Shown one piece after another: positions 1 through 12,421 of a DNA stretch of 64,000 nucleotides. A program made the position numbers and the translations under genes. The DNA is taken from the NCBI GenBank assembly GCA_009733775.1, contig WOGZ01000036.1:62001-126000 (forward strand), in the 5' to 3' direction. Numbering within the stretch: position 1 is the stretch's first letter; each line of letters begins with the position of its first letter. The DNA comes from Alectoria sarmentosa. Lineage: Eukaryota; Ascomycota; Lecanoromycetes; Lecanorales; Parmeliaceae. The notes beneath the pieces are model-generated. The model was not told where the DNA came from. It ran no database searches and worked only from the letters and a program-made list of their open reading frames with translations.

Positions 1-249
1 AATTTCATTTATTTGACGTTGCACATAAATTATTAAATTTATATATTTTATGATCGAAACATTGAAAGTTTTTTAATCTCGATGAAAAACAATCGTCAAT
101 ATATGTTTATAATTTAAATGAACATATCATTAATAAAAGAATAAAATAATGTTAATTATAATAATATATTAATAATTTGAGAGCATATTAATAATTTCGT
201 TTTATAATAATGAAACGTATATATCTCATAATATTAAATTATTTAGATT

Positions 250-1338
250 TTTAATATCAATTATCGATTTACCTTTGCGCTCGTCATTAAGAAACGTTTT
301 TTAAATTACGAAAATTGAATAAACAAACGACGTAACGTTTTTAATAAACTTTAAACGATTTTGACGATGAAAATCATCGAATGTTCGATCAATAATCTCA
401 CGATTTTTAACATCAAATAAATAAATCTTAACTTTGTTATTAACTTTGAATTATTAATCATGTTTTAAAAAAATCTTTATTCATTTTTTTTAAAAAATGT
501 TTATAAAATCATTATTTATTCAAATCTTTGAAAAATTAATAATGAGATTTAATAAAGTTTGAACTTTTTACTCGTCGTCGTAAATCATCACATTATTAAA
601 TAATTTGATTTCTTGTTTGAAAGAAATCGACATAATAAATTTAAAAGTTTCGTTTTTAAACTTTCTCTTAAACGAGTTAAGAAATGTAAACGTTTTTTTT
701 ATAAACTTTGCGAAGGGATTCGTCGAGCGAGTTATAACAAAATTAAATTCAATTACTATCTGAAAACAATTCTCGTATTTCATTTTGAAAATATTATCAA
801 ATTTCAATTTCCTTAACATTTATATTGAAAAATTTATATTATTTTTAACGAAAACATTAATCATAAAATAATCTATTAGATAAATAAATAAAGTTAAGTT
901 TATTTGCGTAAATAACTCGAATAAAAAATCACGATCATTAAACAAATTGATAAACTTTATTGAAAAAAACACGTTATTATAAGGCGAAATGAGAATTGTC
1001 GATTGAATATAAATTTTTTTTTTAATGAATTCGTTATGTGAGCGTGTTGAAATCTTGATTATAATTTTGCAATTATTTATATATGTCGTTTTATTAACGA
1101 TATTAATGACGATACTTTCAAGATCGATGATGTCGTTATTAATTAACATTTTTATTCGAAGATCGTCGACAATATATATTTTTCTTCGTAAATAAATAAA
1201 AACTTTATTTTCTCGCGGATTTATTTTCGAGAAATAGATTTTCATAATTATATATTTATCGATCTCATATTTATTGATTTTTATTTCACGAATACGTAAA
1301 GATGAAATTATCTTGATGATTTTAATATTGTTTAACAA
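250..1338 (-). mobile_element. Ty3/Gypsy-type polyprotein relic (protease to start of reverse transcriptase)
   Basis: On the minus strand, 820-1338 reads like the retropepsin end and following linker of a fungal Ty3/Gypsy polyprotein. Visible pieces include a D-x-L-R-x-x-M-L-I-x-N-D-I stretch, then DRDFLFE and NLTLF. The next open piece (568-819) continues the linker. At about 255-450 the frame reads like the entry to a Gypsy reverse transcriptase, with ERKGK followed by I-I-D-I, interrupted by stops. The order protease then RT runs off the left edge of the window. Substitutions towards I, N, K, Y and F are as expected from C-to-T and G-to-A change. The family call is from motif recognition only. 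Confidence 0.6.
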
Positions 1339-4329
1339 ATTTTTAAATCATAATCGATCATTTAAAATAATCTCACAATCGATATTTAAATAAACGTTAT
1401 CATCTTTTTCTTTCGACGTCAAGCGAACATCAATATAAACATAATTTCAACTTCGAAATGTAAATCTCGTATCGAAATCTTTAATCGAGGAATCGGATTT
1501 GATGATTTTGAAAATTGTCGAGAATTTATCGGGAGTTGTCGAGAACTCAAGATTATTTAACGTAAAAATCTTCGGCGTTTCATTATTGTAAATTTTTTTG
1601 AATTTATTTAAGCATTCATTTTGTAAATGTTTATAAAACTTGATCTTGAATGAAAAAGTTTTTTAATAATAATAATAATAAATTTCGATATTTATGAAAT
1701 TTGAAAATTGATTTTCGATCGCGTTTGACGAATAATCGAAATTGTTATAATATATCTCATTATTATATTGATCTTCGTCGACGAAATACGAGAATTTCGT
1801 TTCAATATTTTCTTTTTGAGAATTATTTTCATAATTATCGTCGACGTTTTTATTAATAAAAATTTAATAAACAATTACCTTGAAACGCGATTATAATTAT
1901 CAAATTCTTTAAAAATTTCGATTTGAAAATCCTTAATCTCTTTTTGAAAAATTCGTTGAAAAGTTTATTAAAAAATTCGTTTTAATTTAAAGTCGAGGAT
2001 TCGAGAGCGTCGAATCGTACTCATTTGATAAAACGATAATTTATAAAAGTTGACGCGTCTTTAACAATGTTTGAAATTAACGAATTTAATATTGAGAATT
2101 TGATTATTAATCGTATTAATCATAACCTTGTTATTATTAATTAAAATAAACATTTGAATTGATTTAATAAGAGAAAGGCGAATAATAAGATTAATAAAAT
2201 TATCGATCGTAAAACGATTATTGATTATATTCAAAATCTTATTATTGTCGAGATTGAAATTAATTTTGATTTCTCTTATTATTATTATCAAATCGAAATT
2301 ATCGATTTGATTATAAAGATTCAAAAGCAGAGCTTTCAATATCGACGTTTTTTTCTTCACTATATTTACTTATATATATTTATTAATCATATTTGAAATT
2401 ATCAAACTCGATAAGAAAATCTTATAAATTAATGTTATTTTTGAAACGTCGAACATCTCGTCTCAATTCAAGATTCAAATTATTATAAATTATGTCGATT
2501 TGATTTTTTATATCGATAAAATTTACGTTTTTAACAAATTTGAGAATACGTTGAGCGTATTCTCGCGATTCTCGATAATTGTTAACGTTATAAAATATAT
2601 AACGTTTTTTGAAAAGTGAATCGATAATAACGTAAATAAATGTTTTAAATTTGTTTATGAATATTCGTTTTTATTTATTAAGTTTATTGCCGAGTTTAAT
2701 TAAACGTTTATTATTATCGATAAATTTTGTTAATTATTATTTTAAAACGAGGCCTTTTAAGTAAGTTCAAAAATTAATTCGAATAAATTCATTATTTTTA
2801 ATGTTTATAATGTTATGAGCATGTTTAAAAAAGAGATGCACGTCACGAAAATAAGTTTTTTTAAAAATGTGTTTTATAATTGAAATTTCAGAAATCGTCG
2901 ATTTATCTTTATACATCGAATTGAAAAATTCGACGTTATTAAGATTTCATTTTGATTATCTCGATTTTATTTCATTAAGATCGTTGTTTTTCGAAAAGCT
3001 TTATCGTTTTAAAGATTTTTGCGAAGATGAATTATCACGCACATATTAAATAATTATTGCGAAAACAACAATAATAATAATCGCTTATATTTGAAAATCG
3101 TTGAAATTATTTGATTTTTCGATTTAATTAAGCGTGAATAAATCGCTTTGTTAACGAACGTTGCTTTTATAAAACCTTTGAAACTCGTTAAAGAATTTGA
3201 CGTTGTTAATGAAATAATCATCAACGAAGTGTGAGACGTTGATTTCGTAAAAGAAAAATTCTAAAGTTTTCGCAAAATCTCAATATCGTGCTCAAATTTC
3301 TTAAGAATAACATGAAAAATTAATTTATCAAGAACTTAATTAAACGATTAATTCGATTCGATAAATTGAGATCTTGCTTTAACACGTTCGTCTCTTATTG
3401 AAAAAATTCCTCAATTAATTTGAAAAGATCGAAAATTAATTATAATTATGTGATTAATTAATCGACGAATATTATCGTCAAATAAATTTTTATAAAAGTG
3501 ATCATTTTAAAGGAAATTCGATAATTGAAATCCGAGAATAACAATCTCTTTAAAAACGAGATTTAATATCGAAATAAAATTATGAGTCGAATTTGAAAAA
3601 ATCATCTTGAAGTCTTATCAAAGAAATTAAATTTAATAAAATAATTTATGAGCACGTAATAGACGTCGTCGACGTTAAAGTTTATTTAATGAGACGATTT
3701 GACGGAGAAGTTTTTGAAATCTCTTGATAATCAATTAATATCAAGAAAAGATGTTATTATTATGTTATAATAACAATATGAAAATAAGATCGTGATATGT
3801 AATAAACTTGATTTTTTTTATTTAGAAATTTAGTTATTTATAACGCTAAGCTAAGAATTTTATCGAGATACTTTTTTGATAAATAAATCTTCTTAATAAG
3901 ATAAATATCTTATTAAGTTTATATATTTATCGTGACATCGTTAAATAATATAAATGTTTTTTTTGCACGCACGAAATCGAATTTCGAAAATAAGTTTTTA
4001 GATAATAATTTCAAGTCTTTTCGATGCTTATAAAAAATCACATTCGTAAATCATTCGAATCGATTTTTATCAGACTTATAAACACGATATTAAGTTTTCA
4101 AATAATATTCGATATACATTTTTAAATAATTCACGTTATACAATTTGCTTCGTCGTTATTTTTTAAATAAAAACATTTTATACACACATTTAAATATTTT
4201 TTCATTATTGAAATTTAATATCATTTTTATTCATTATTTTTTAAATAATTTTTTTTTGATAAAAAGTTTGTTATAAATATAACACGCGTATATTATCGTT
4301 TTTATTTAAAAAAATAACGATAATTTCGA

Positions 4330-5140
4330 TTATACGAGCATTGCTTTGATTATCGTAATTACAATTTTATTGAATCTTTTCGAGATTTCATTTTGATATG
4401 CGATGTAAATAGAGGTAAATTTTATATAAACATTTATGTCGCGTAATTCTTTCTCGATAATTTTATATTTTAATGCATTATTAATATGAATGCACATCAT
4501 CGATTTTTTATCTTCAATTAATAAATGTTTAATCTCGTGAATCAAAAAATTATGAATTTCGATTTTAAATGCGATAGGTCGTATTATCGCTCGTTCAATT
4601 ATTTTATCAATAAATGATATGAAATATATATATTCTCTTTTGATATTATTTATAAAAAACTTGCTTTAAAAGTCGATATGATTTTTATTGTTAATATCGT
4701 AATCTTTATATAAAACTTTTTATTAATGATCTTAATTATTTTTATAACATCACACACATCGCAATCGAAGTCTTTTAAAATCTCAAATCGATTCACTTTA
4801 TGAGTATAAAGATGTAAATTCTTTAATTTATATATCTTCAAATAATTAAATCGTTGATACATTAATTCAAATGTCATAAAATAAAATGTTTACGTTTAAA
4901 TAAGATCTTTGTAATGATTGCGATTATTCGATTAATTAATATAAATGTTTTATCGAAGTTGCAATTAATTAACTCATAAAAATTATTTTTCACATGATCA
5001 AAAACGATAATATCATTCATTTTTTTATCAATGATTCGTATTATTTGATTATCGAAATATATTAAAAATTCACGTTTATTAAAAGCGATAATAAACAATA
5101 GATTAATTTTTATGTTCGATATATAAAGTATATTTTTCAA
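4330..5140 (-). mobile_element. Ty1/Copia polyprotein relic (pre-integrase and integrase)
   Basis: Three consecutive minus-strand pieces follow Copia order. 4874-5140 resembles the segment after the protease (N-I-L-Y-I-S-N-I-x-I-N-L-L). 4650-4877 resembles the GAG-pre-integrase domain, with an LMYQRF-N-Y-L start (family: histidine-containing zinc-binding site) and a CDVCD end. 4330-4545 resembles the end of the integrase core, with the equivalent of the DN-x-x-E, QNG-x-x-E-R and ARAML signatures mutated to NNALKY, YQNEISKRFN and IKAMLV. All are broken by stops and frameshifts, so the copy is dead. A zinc-knuckle relic lies upstream at 5522-5563 on the same strand. Confidence 0.7.
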
Positions 5141-5521
5141 AATTTATATTTAACGATCGATTTATATACGAATATCGTTTATATTTTCACATAATAATTC
5201 GTTTTGATTATCGAATTTCATTACTTTATCGTAATGAATTATATTAACGAATAAATTCTTTTAAGATATTATATGATGTATAATTTTCGAGTCGATGATT
5301 TATTCGAGAATCTTTATAACATGTTTACGATATGTGATTATTTAAACACGTTTTTTGCGAGATATGTCTTTCACATTATTATCTTTTTTTTTCGTTATAA
5401 TAACGACTTTATTTTTTTATTTGAAAAGACGAATTGTGAATTTATTGAAAATTTTACGATTATTTTTTAATCGTGAGATATCGTCTTTATTCGTCTTTTT
5501 CTCTTTTTTTTTAAGATTAAA

Positions 5522-5563
5522 ATAATTCGATTTATAATAATCTTTCTTGTTATATTCAAAACA
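5522..5563 (-). mobile_element. Gag CCHC zinc-knuckle relic of the Copia element
   Basis: Minus-strand codons from 5563 down to 5522 give C-F-E-Y-N-K-K-D-Y-Y-K-S-N-Y. The spacing is exactly C-x2-C-x4-H-x4-C, but the last three zinc ligands are all tyrosine. Cys (TGC/TGT) to Tyr (TAT/TAC) and His (CAC/CAT) to Tyr (TAC/TAT) are single G-to-A or C-to-T changes, as expected from RIP. It lies on the 5' (Gag) side of the pre-integrase pieces, where a Copia Gag knuckle belongs. It cannot bind zinc as it stands. Confidence 0.6.
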
Positions 5564-6758
5564 TTCGATATTTATGAAATCATTATCTTTTAAGCGACCT
5601 CTTTAACCCTGCTTGTCATCACGATTTTTTTTTATATTAACGATATTTAAGTTATTTTTGCGTTTAATGTCTTATTTTATAATACGAAATTGTTTCAAAA
5701 TTAATGCTATAATGAAAATGTCGATTTGATTTAAAATATATTTCGTTATATCGTATTCGTTTTTCTGATATATATTCACGATCACGATCGTATAATATAT
5801 ATTCGATAACTTTGCATTCGATATGAGATTATAAATTTCATCGCTTAATTACTTTAAAATTATAATCATTTTATCGATTGATTCATCGTTGTTTTTAATA
5901 TAATCGAAAAATCGTTATAATATAAATAATAAACGTCTTTTATTATTCATTTCATAAAGTCGTTTCAATTCGTCTTATACGTTTTTAAATAAATTTATAT
6001 TATTTATATAACTTTGTTGCGTTTTTTTCACATTAATAATTAATATAATAATTATTTAATGATTTATAAACATTTAATTATATTCTTTTTTGTTATCGTT
6101 CGAGCATTTTCTGATATTTTTTATAATGTTTCACATATCACGCCTTATAAAAAACATTTTATGAATTTAAATTTAATTATTATAATTATGAGTTTTCAAA
6201 ATAGATAATTTGATATGTGAATGTTTCAATAACGATTTGTTTAAATCGTTCAAGTCGATTTTCAACATTTATTTTTTATTTCTTTTGATAAATGTTATAA
6301 GCTTCTTATTTGACGAGTTCGAATTTTATTTAATAATGTAAAAACTTAATAACGTCGTTTTTCGGTCGACGAATATTGTATCTCGTTTCATTAAAACGAT
6401 AACGAAATCTCATTTAATAATTATTTAATAAATTAATTAATCGAATTTATAATTTATTGCGAGAACAGATTGCGAAGCGAAATAATTAATAATCGAATGA
6501 TTTCAATAATAATAAATTGTGATTATGATTATGATAATGATCGTGTTTAAATAACATAAAGAGAAAAGCATAAAGGCGGTCATGATCCAATTTATATAAA
6601 ACAAAGGGGCCTCGAAATCGGACCCAGACAATTGCCGAATTCTTATGGGTTCCCTATCGAAAAGTGGCGAACTCAGGGGTATTACTCTCATGATCATTTG
6701 CCGAACTCATATGGCTTATATGAGTCCTCCGTATGACACATATAAGCGAGTCTATTAC

Positions 6759-7477
6759 CTAATGAGTGGGTCCAAACAACACTCTGGCCGCCAGCAACAC
6801 ATACGGATCTCTGCCGACGACAGAAAGGACCGTCGAGGCTCCCATGGCCACAAGACCGATGATGAAGGGCGTTTTGCGTGATCGATAGCGATCAGCAAAG
6901 TAGCCAAAAAGAGCTGCTCAGTCGAACAAAACTTGTCTTAGCGGCATCCCTCACCAGTCCTGGTGAAAGCTCCTGCATTTGTGGTACTAACGTGAGCTCA
7001 CAAGAGCAGTGGCACCATATATTGCGAGCAGAATTGATGTCCATCTTTGAACTGTAGGATTTTGAGATTATCTTTCAGCGAACCGTCCCTAGGGGCCTGA
7101 CAGGGTGCTATTAGCCAAGTCCTACCATCTATTTCTGCCAATCCTGCTCGGTCCACTAGAGCTCGTGGCACAACGGGAACAACCTGGGGTAAGATTCCCA
7201 GTGTCAGCCATGCCCCTAGCTTTTCATCATGTTGGCGATCTCACGTACGACGCCATACAGAAAGGTATCCTTGTCGCTGTTGTTGTTCTTCATCTCCTTG
7301 CTCAAGACTCCACGTGGAGCCAAGTTGCAGGAAACTCACTGTGAACAAGGCAACGCAAAGGACCAAGATGACAAAGCTCTCTGAGGAACGAAAGCTGAGA
7401 AATGGAGACGCGAGCGTGCTAGTAGAAGCCGGAAACCGGGACGTTTCTATCGTGGCGAACGGTATGCTCCTGGAGGA
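6759..7477 (-). pseudogene. MFS transporter, N-terminal fragment, truncated
   Basis: Five consecutive exons can be read on the minus strand: <7477-7340, 7269-7249, 7183-7126, 7051-6992 and 6913-6759. Introns are 70, 65, 74 and 78 bases, with GT (GTGAGT, GTACGT, GTAGGA, GTTAGT) and AG ends and consistent phases. The joined reading has MFS hallmarks in order: a first membrane segment ending in VALFTDTFLYG, a VPVVP piece, a second hydrophobic segment ending near YGATALVSS, then the A-like loop motif FGYFADRYRSRK, then two more hydrophobic segments ending in LLAARVL. The reading stops at 6759-6761, about a quarter to a third of the way through a usual MFS protein. The rest is missing, and the AT-rich block begins about 200 bases further on. 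No ATG is visible before the stop at 7478-7480, so the start is unresolved. Because the splice sites are still sound, truncation looks recent or the fragment decays slowly. Confidence 0.75.
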
Positions 7478-7727
7478 CTAAAAGCCGAACAAGGACTTTG
7501 ACGTGGTCGAAGTTCAATGATATAACATGGAGACGAAGCCGGACATGGCATTATGTATCGTGGTGGAAGGAACAAGTTTGTTTGCTGCATTGACCGACTT
7601 ACGGGGAATTTCGATGTTAGAGCAATCCTTTGCGAGAGAAACTAAAAATAGAATAAAAGCTTTCAAGGCCCTCATCATTTGTTTTGGGAGAAACTTCTGA
7701 CATCTGGGCCTCTTCTAGGCCATTTTC

Positions 7728-8241
7728 GACACTCCGCTTGTGTTCTTCGCGGACGACCTCGCGGCAGCATATCCGAATGCCAAAGTCATCCTCTGCAAAC
7801 GACGTCGGCAACTGGGTCATATTGGCGAACCAAACAATACTCCGTGTCATTCAATGAGCCTTGTTCAAGGTCTTACAATATCTGGACTCCGAAATCGGGC
7901 TTTGGCACGAACACTTGACGCTGATCTGGCAAGTCTTCTGTGACAAAACGTACGATATATGCGGTGACGGGTTCCTATAGCTCAACACGTTCGTGACACA
8001 AGTGGTGCCGCCGCACTGGCTTCTGGATTACAACCTCGGCGAGGGATGGAGACCCTTGTGCCGATTACTGGAGGTTCCGTAGCCCGGGCCCGAGCAGGAC
8101 TTTCTGAATATCAACGACAGAGATGACTTCTTACGCGGACATCACCAATGGTTGAGGGACATTGTATATCGGAAAGTCATGCAATTGGCTATCATGGCCA
8201 TGTGCTGTTTCCTGACAGGCGTTGCGGTATTTTTGCATTGA
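7728..8241 (+). pseudogene. P-loop sulfotransferase-like protein, broken copy
   Basis: The frame starting at 7728 reads PLVFFADDLAAAYPNAKVIL, matching the part of fungal Sulfotransfer_4-type proteins where the chain follows the nucleotide-binding region. A one-base shift near 7800 moves the reading to a second frame (VGNWVILANQTIL). That frame then runs to 8241, interrupted by stops at 7855-7857, 7978-7980 and 8080-8082. Family-like pieces remain, including LLDYNLGEGWRPLC and, after the last stop, a ...FLNINDRDDFL segment. The tail ends in a hydrophobic segment, common in this family. The N-terminal P-loop was not found upstream. One frameshift plus three stops make it a pseudogene. Function in the intact family is poorly known, so the name gives fold only. 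Confidence 0.65.
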
Positions 8242-9795
8242 TAGATTGGTTATGGTCTTGTATGAAGAAGATTGAATGTTTTCCAACCTTCATCTGGGAA
8301 GTTTCCTATTAATTCACCACGTCGGCACTACCAGTCCAAACTTCATAAGGACCTCCAATCCGTCTTCCGCGGACGATCGGCGAGCTCATTGCCGAGGGTA
8401 AAGAGATGGCAGAGCACATTGCTGGACTCCCAAGATGAGTGTGGCAGGGGGGAGACTGGGAAGCGAGAGGTGTTGGAATGGATATGCGGAAGTGATTTTT
8501 GTATCAAGAGGACTGGTTGTCCCTCAAATAACACCATCGCCATCTTTCGATGGTGTTTTCCCTTTACCTCCTACGAAGCGGGATGGGTATAACCCAAAGT
8601 CTGGCTCCGAGAGACCTACGCCAGCTCCGAAGCCCTACAGTGCCAACGAGGGCTTCGTCTCTTACGCCCTCGCCGACGCACCGATCCGACTTCGTGGGGG
8701 AGGGAATCATTTTACCCTACGGCGGTTATCCACCGTTGACAACTTTTCCGTTTCTCGCAAATGCGTTCCACTTTTGCGGCAAAGACGAGATCTCTGGATC
8801 TAATCGCAGCTTCTGCTCCACCGACAGCACCAGCCACGACTACAACCCCGCCAGCTTCATAGCGGAAGGCTTGGGTTGGGGGGAAGTGAAGAAATGTGTC
8901 CTGCGGGCTGCGCATTCGGAATGGTCTAGCGGCTCAGACCTAGAAACCCTACGAGAACTAGGCAGGGAGGCAACAGAGCATGATCGGAAAAGATGTGGTG
9001 AGAGTCTTCAGATGGTAGAGAGGAAGATGGAGATGCAGAGCGGTCCTCCTCTCCAACCGCCCCGCCAAGCTGCACACTCCTCCCTTTAGTACTTGGCATT
9101 TCCATAATTCCGGGCTACAACGTAGAGACGTTCTACAATCTAGCAAACCTTTTTCGAAAAATCCATGTGTCTCCTGCAACTAGCCTGCTCAAAAACAGTG
9201 ATCTCTCGTCGAACAGACTCCTCCTCCTCTTTGGCCAATCGTATCCATGGAGAGTCTCGGTAGCCGTGGCATCTTGTGATTCCTCCTCGCAATCTATGCT
9301 TGTAAAGCTGTGAAAGTCATCCGAACATCAAACTCACACCCTTTTCGCGCAGCCGCGCTATTGGATGCTGATTAGCAGCTTCCTCCGTTCGTTCACAAGT
9401 TCTCCCAGCGGATGAAAAGAGCCGATGAAACTCGTTTCGTCCATCGGACAAAGCAATCATCGGGCTACCCGTCACTGTGCGCTTGTGATAAGGTTCAATT
9501 GGACCTCGGTCTATCGAAGAGGAGGGTTTTCGTACGATGCTGTCTGTAATCGCTAGAATCAGACCAGTAATGGAACACGTTATGCGGATACATTGCTGGA
9601 TAGAAGCCGATGAGGAGAGGGAGGGTCGTAGTCACTGTTCTATTGGAGGAGTACGGCAAACCACCTTTGGATTGCCTCGTACTAGGTTTCAGGTGGAGTT
9701 ACTACAGAAAAGAGACGTTTGAAAAAAAGAGACGTGCAGAAGAGCAGAGACCGGCACTCCAGGCTCTCTATTCGAACACAAGCCCAACATAGATC
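8242..9795. other. No recognisable gene
   Basis: Several open frames of 60-180 codons overlap here on both strands (for example 8550-9089 plus and 8958-9179 minus), but none shows a known domain or a convincing exon chain. Given the pseudogenes on the left, this may be degraded coding sequence. The frame 9610-9792 (plus) has a protein-like composition ending in KKRRAEEQRPALQALYSN but no recognised family. Confidence 0.4.
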
Positions 9796-9940
9796 ATGAA
9801 CCTCTCGTCCTTGCTGTCTATTGTAATATCCCAAATTCGGGGCGTTTTGTTCAACCAACCAACCATACCTGACTTAATCCTTAAAGGACACATGACCGAA
9901 CCAATCTTCCTTCATAGCCAGACGGTCATGAAATACGGCA

Positions 9941-9966
9941 CCAACACCAACACCAACACCAACACC
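9941..9966. repeat. Short (ACCAAC)n microsatellite
   Basis: About four units of a six-base ACCAAC-type repeat, followed by CACCTCACCTCA. It lies inside a weak open frame (9796-10188 plus) that gives a (TN)n run. I do not accept that frame as a gene. From about 10190 to 10930 there is no supported gene; a 72-codon frame at 10431-10649 (minus) is possible but unsupported. Confidence 0.6.
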
Positions 9967-10934
9967 ACCTCACCTCACCTCAAACCGTCCTATGCCTCCC
10001 TCCTTCATCTCCTCACTCCCAGTCCTCTTACTTATCGCGCCACAGCCACACCCATGCCTCATCCGCGCCCGAAGCCATCGCAAAAGAACAATCGACTCTC
10101 AATGCCCCCCACGTCATTAAAAGCCCCCATAAGGAACCAGCGGCCTACAAAGTGCCAACTTCGGCGTTTCTGGAGCTGGCTTAGATGATGCATGGCAAAG
10201 GAAGGGAGTGGGCATTTAGATGCTCGTTGTGTGTGGTTCTAGGACGTATATATGTTATGTGCTCATCGTGACCATTCATTCATTCTTTTCCCATGTTCTT
10301 CATGGATGGAGAACGATCATCGTCTCAAAATCAAATTTGATTGTAGAGGATGACCCATGTTAGGATTGGGGATTTTTCTTAAGGCGCAGTCTTCAAAGTG
10401 GGATTCCGGCGAGGGTTGATTCGTCGGTGGTTAGGTGAGCGAGCCGTCGTGGCCATCTGCATCGGGTGCTAGTACTAGTACTACGGGGGCTGACTGTTCG
10501 CGAATAATGAGTTTTCCAGCGTTGGCCTCAGCAAGCACAATCATTTCATTCTTCGAAGAAAATGCCCATTTGTCGACAGGGAAACGTGATTCCGTTGCCG
10601 TCTTTCGTGTGCATGATTGTTCGCTTGAGCTCTGTGTTTCCGCGCTCATTCTCCTCGATGTAGGGAAAGCTGGCTCCCAAAGCCCTCCCCAGACGCTTCA
10701 TTCCGGGCATCCACCGCTGAAGGTGCCGAGGCTGTTGAAGCTGTGGAAGGAAGACGGCTCGAAACGAGCGTTAGATGAAGGCTTGATGGAGGGCGACGGT
10801 ATGTAGGAAACAAGGAGGAATTGGAATATGAAAGAATGTAAGAGCCCTTGGGAGGACTCGATTACAAGAATATCCATAGCTCCAACGCATTATGAACACC
10901 TACTTCATGACATGGCTATCTACTCGGATCCGCA

Positions 10935-11858
10935 TCAGTGATCCAGCAGCGTGATATCCCGCAGGAGCGAAAAGTCCACCGGCATATGCCGAATGTGTCG
11001 CGTACTATTGATCAACGACAGAAAAGAGGAATTGCCCACGACATCCAGCTGGTCCATGGAGGTAACAGGCATGATCGGCAACCCCTCGCTCATGTAACGA
11101 TTGACCACCTCTTCAAAGGGTGAATACGCAGAGTATATGTACAGAGCCGCCGATATCTGTCCAGTCCTTTGATCTAATTGCTCGTTGAATTCAACCAATC
11201 AGCCAGATCGGCTCATTCATGAGGGATGGAGAACATGCAGGAATGAGAAAGGGTACCACGGACAGATGAACGGTATGTATCCTCCGGTCGGGGTACTCCC
11301 TGTGCGGGGGCTGCCGCACGCGAACAGTATCTGCATCTGATCTAATATGGCTCTCCAACTTGCGCCCCATAGCGCGTTCGCTATGGAGCCATTGCGTCGG
11401 CCGTAGCTCATGAGCGCGAGACGGCACGTGTCTGAAAAGCTGTTCGTCAGAGGATGGCAACAGCGGTGGCCAACCAGAGGCTTCGGTGTATGTTTCCTGG
11501 CAGAAAAGAGTCGTAGCAACGTACCATATCTCCAGATCTTCGGCAGCTGGTTGATGGGTAGTGGTTTATATCGATTCCTGACCGCGGTAAAAGGCGGGTA
11601 GAGATACTGCGGCTCAGACCACAATTCGAATCGTTTGGAGTCATAGTCGTCGGTGGGTTTCAGGGCGAAGGGTATAGAGTGCCACGCGGTCACGCAATCT
11701 CTGTAGTTGGGAACACCGTATATACCTAAGTTGCAGAAAGGCTGGGAGGCTGAACAGAAGTAGAGCACGAAGACCAGGACGTAGATGAGAGATCTGGGGC
11801 GTGCCAGTAGGAGCAGCATCGTAAGAAGAGTGTAACAGGGCGTTGAGTTGATTTTCAT
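10935..11858 (-). CDS. Predicted secreted protein, paralogue of the divergent neighbour
   Basis: Three exons are proposed: 11858-11525, 11431-11297 and 11173-10935, giving about 235 residues. Introns of 93 and 123 bases have GTACGT...TTTCAG and GTACCC...ATTAG ends, both in phase 1. The ATG at 11858 was chosen because it is followed by a strongly hydrophobic signal-peptide-like stretch of about 35 residues (MLLLLARPRSLIYVLVFVLY). The mature start has QPFC, then YRDC at the next cysteine; later landmarks are IWRYDTCRLALMSYG and SPFEEVVNRY. These align in order with FC, IQDC, YWSYRSCNLALLSYV and SFDSIINKY in the divergent gene at 12422-13330, and the introns fall at matching places. No known domain was recognised. 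The second donor is the weakest part of the model. The 563-base gap between the two starts is presumably a shared promoter region. Confidence 0.65.
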
Positions 11859-12421
11859 GGGAGAATGGTTATGATGACAGGTGATTTGGCAAGCTCCTGT
11901 GGATCCCAAGCTCCTGTGGAATAATGTCGTGCATCCTGTCGATTGTGAAAACAGATCTCCCGATCTCGGGCCCACAACTCTCAACTGCACTTATGCAGGT
12001 ACCCATGCAAATTCGCCTGCATTCGCCTAGTGACTCCATTTTTGAGCCGACGAAAATACCTAGTATCTTTGCGGGAATATATATCGTTTGCTCCCTGCAG
12101 AATAAGTGGGATGTATCACAAAGCCGACGAGACAAATTCTGGCGCTTAATTGCTGTACTCTCTTTCCACGTCGCATAGGTGTCTGGGGGTACGACATGTT
12201 GATCTTATGTATCATCCGCCGCGTGGTGACCAAGTTTTTGGAGTTTCAGATGATCATAATTGGGTGCGAGTCCATCCTCTTGCACAATTGGGTTTGCCAA
12301 TGCGTGGCTTTTTCGATCACCCAGGATGCAACCTGTCGGGCAAGTACTCTTGGCAGGATGATGTGCTGACGAGTTCCAAAAAAAGTACTTTAAGATACCT
12401 TGAGCTCCCAGTCATTTGAAA
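11859..12421. promoter_or_regulatory. Shared intergenic region of the divergent secreted-protein pair
   Basis: This 563-base region separates the two start codons of related, oppositely transcribed genes, so it must hold both promoters. Open frames crossing it (for example 12106-12369 plus) are discontinuous and unsupported. No individual factor site can be named with confidence. Confidence 0.45.

Larger units (their letters stand above)
1..6540. repeat. AT-rich, RIP-like block with degraded retrotransposons
   Basis: The sequence is overwhelmingly A and T with stop codons in every frame, then changes sharply to ordinary composition near 6540-6600. Remaining C and G sit mostly in CpG-containing words such as TCGA and GTCG. 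That is what RIP leaves behind when it turns CpA into TpA. Recognisable polyprotein pieces of two retrotransposon families lie inside on the minus strand (separate entries). Between about 1340 and 4330 I recognise no further domain with confidence. An open frame at 2061-2360 (minus) may be a Gag or polyprotein scrap. No intact long terminal repeat was identified by eye. Confidence 0.85.

Noticed and set aside
7105..7344. Plus-strand hydrophobic open frame
   Set aside because: It is antisense to the MFS exons and introns, whose minus-strand reading has splice signals and family motifs.
11217..11990. 257-codon minus-strand open frame
   Set aside because: It overlaps the spliced secreted-protein gene. 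Only its middle is coding; its first 44 codons precede the signal peptide and its end reads into an intron.
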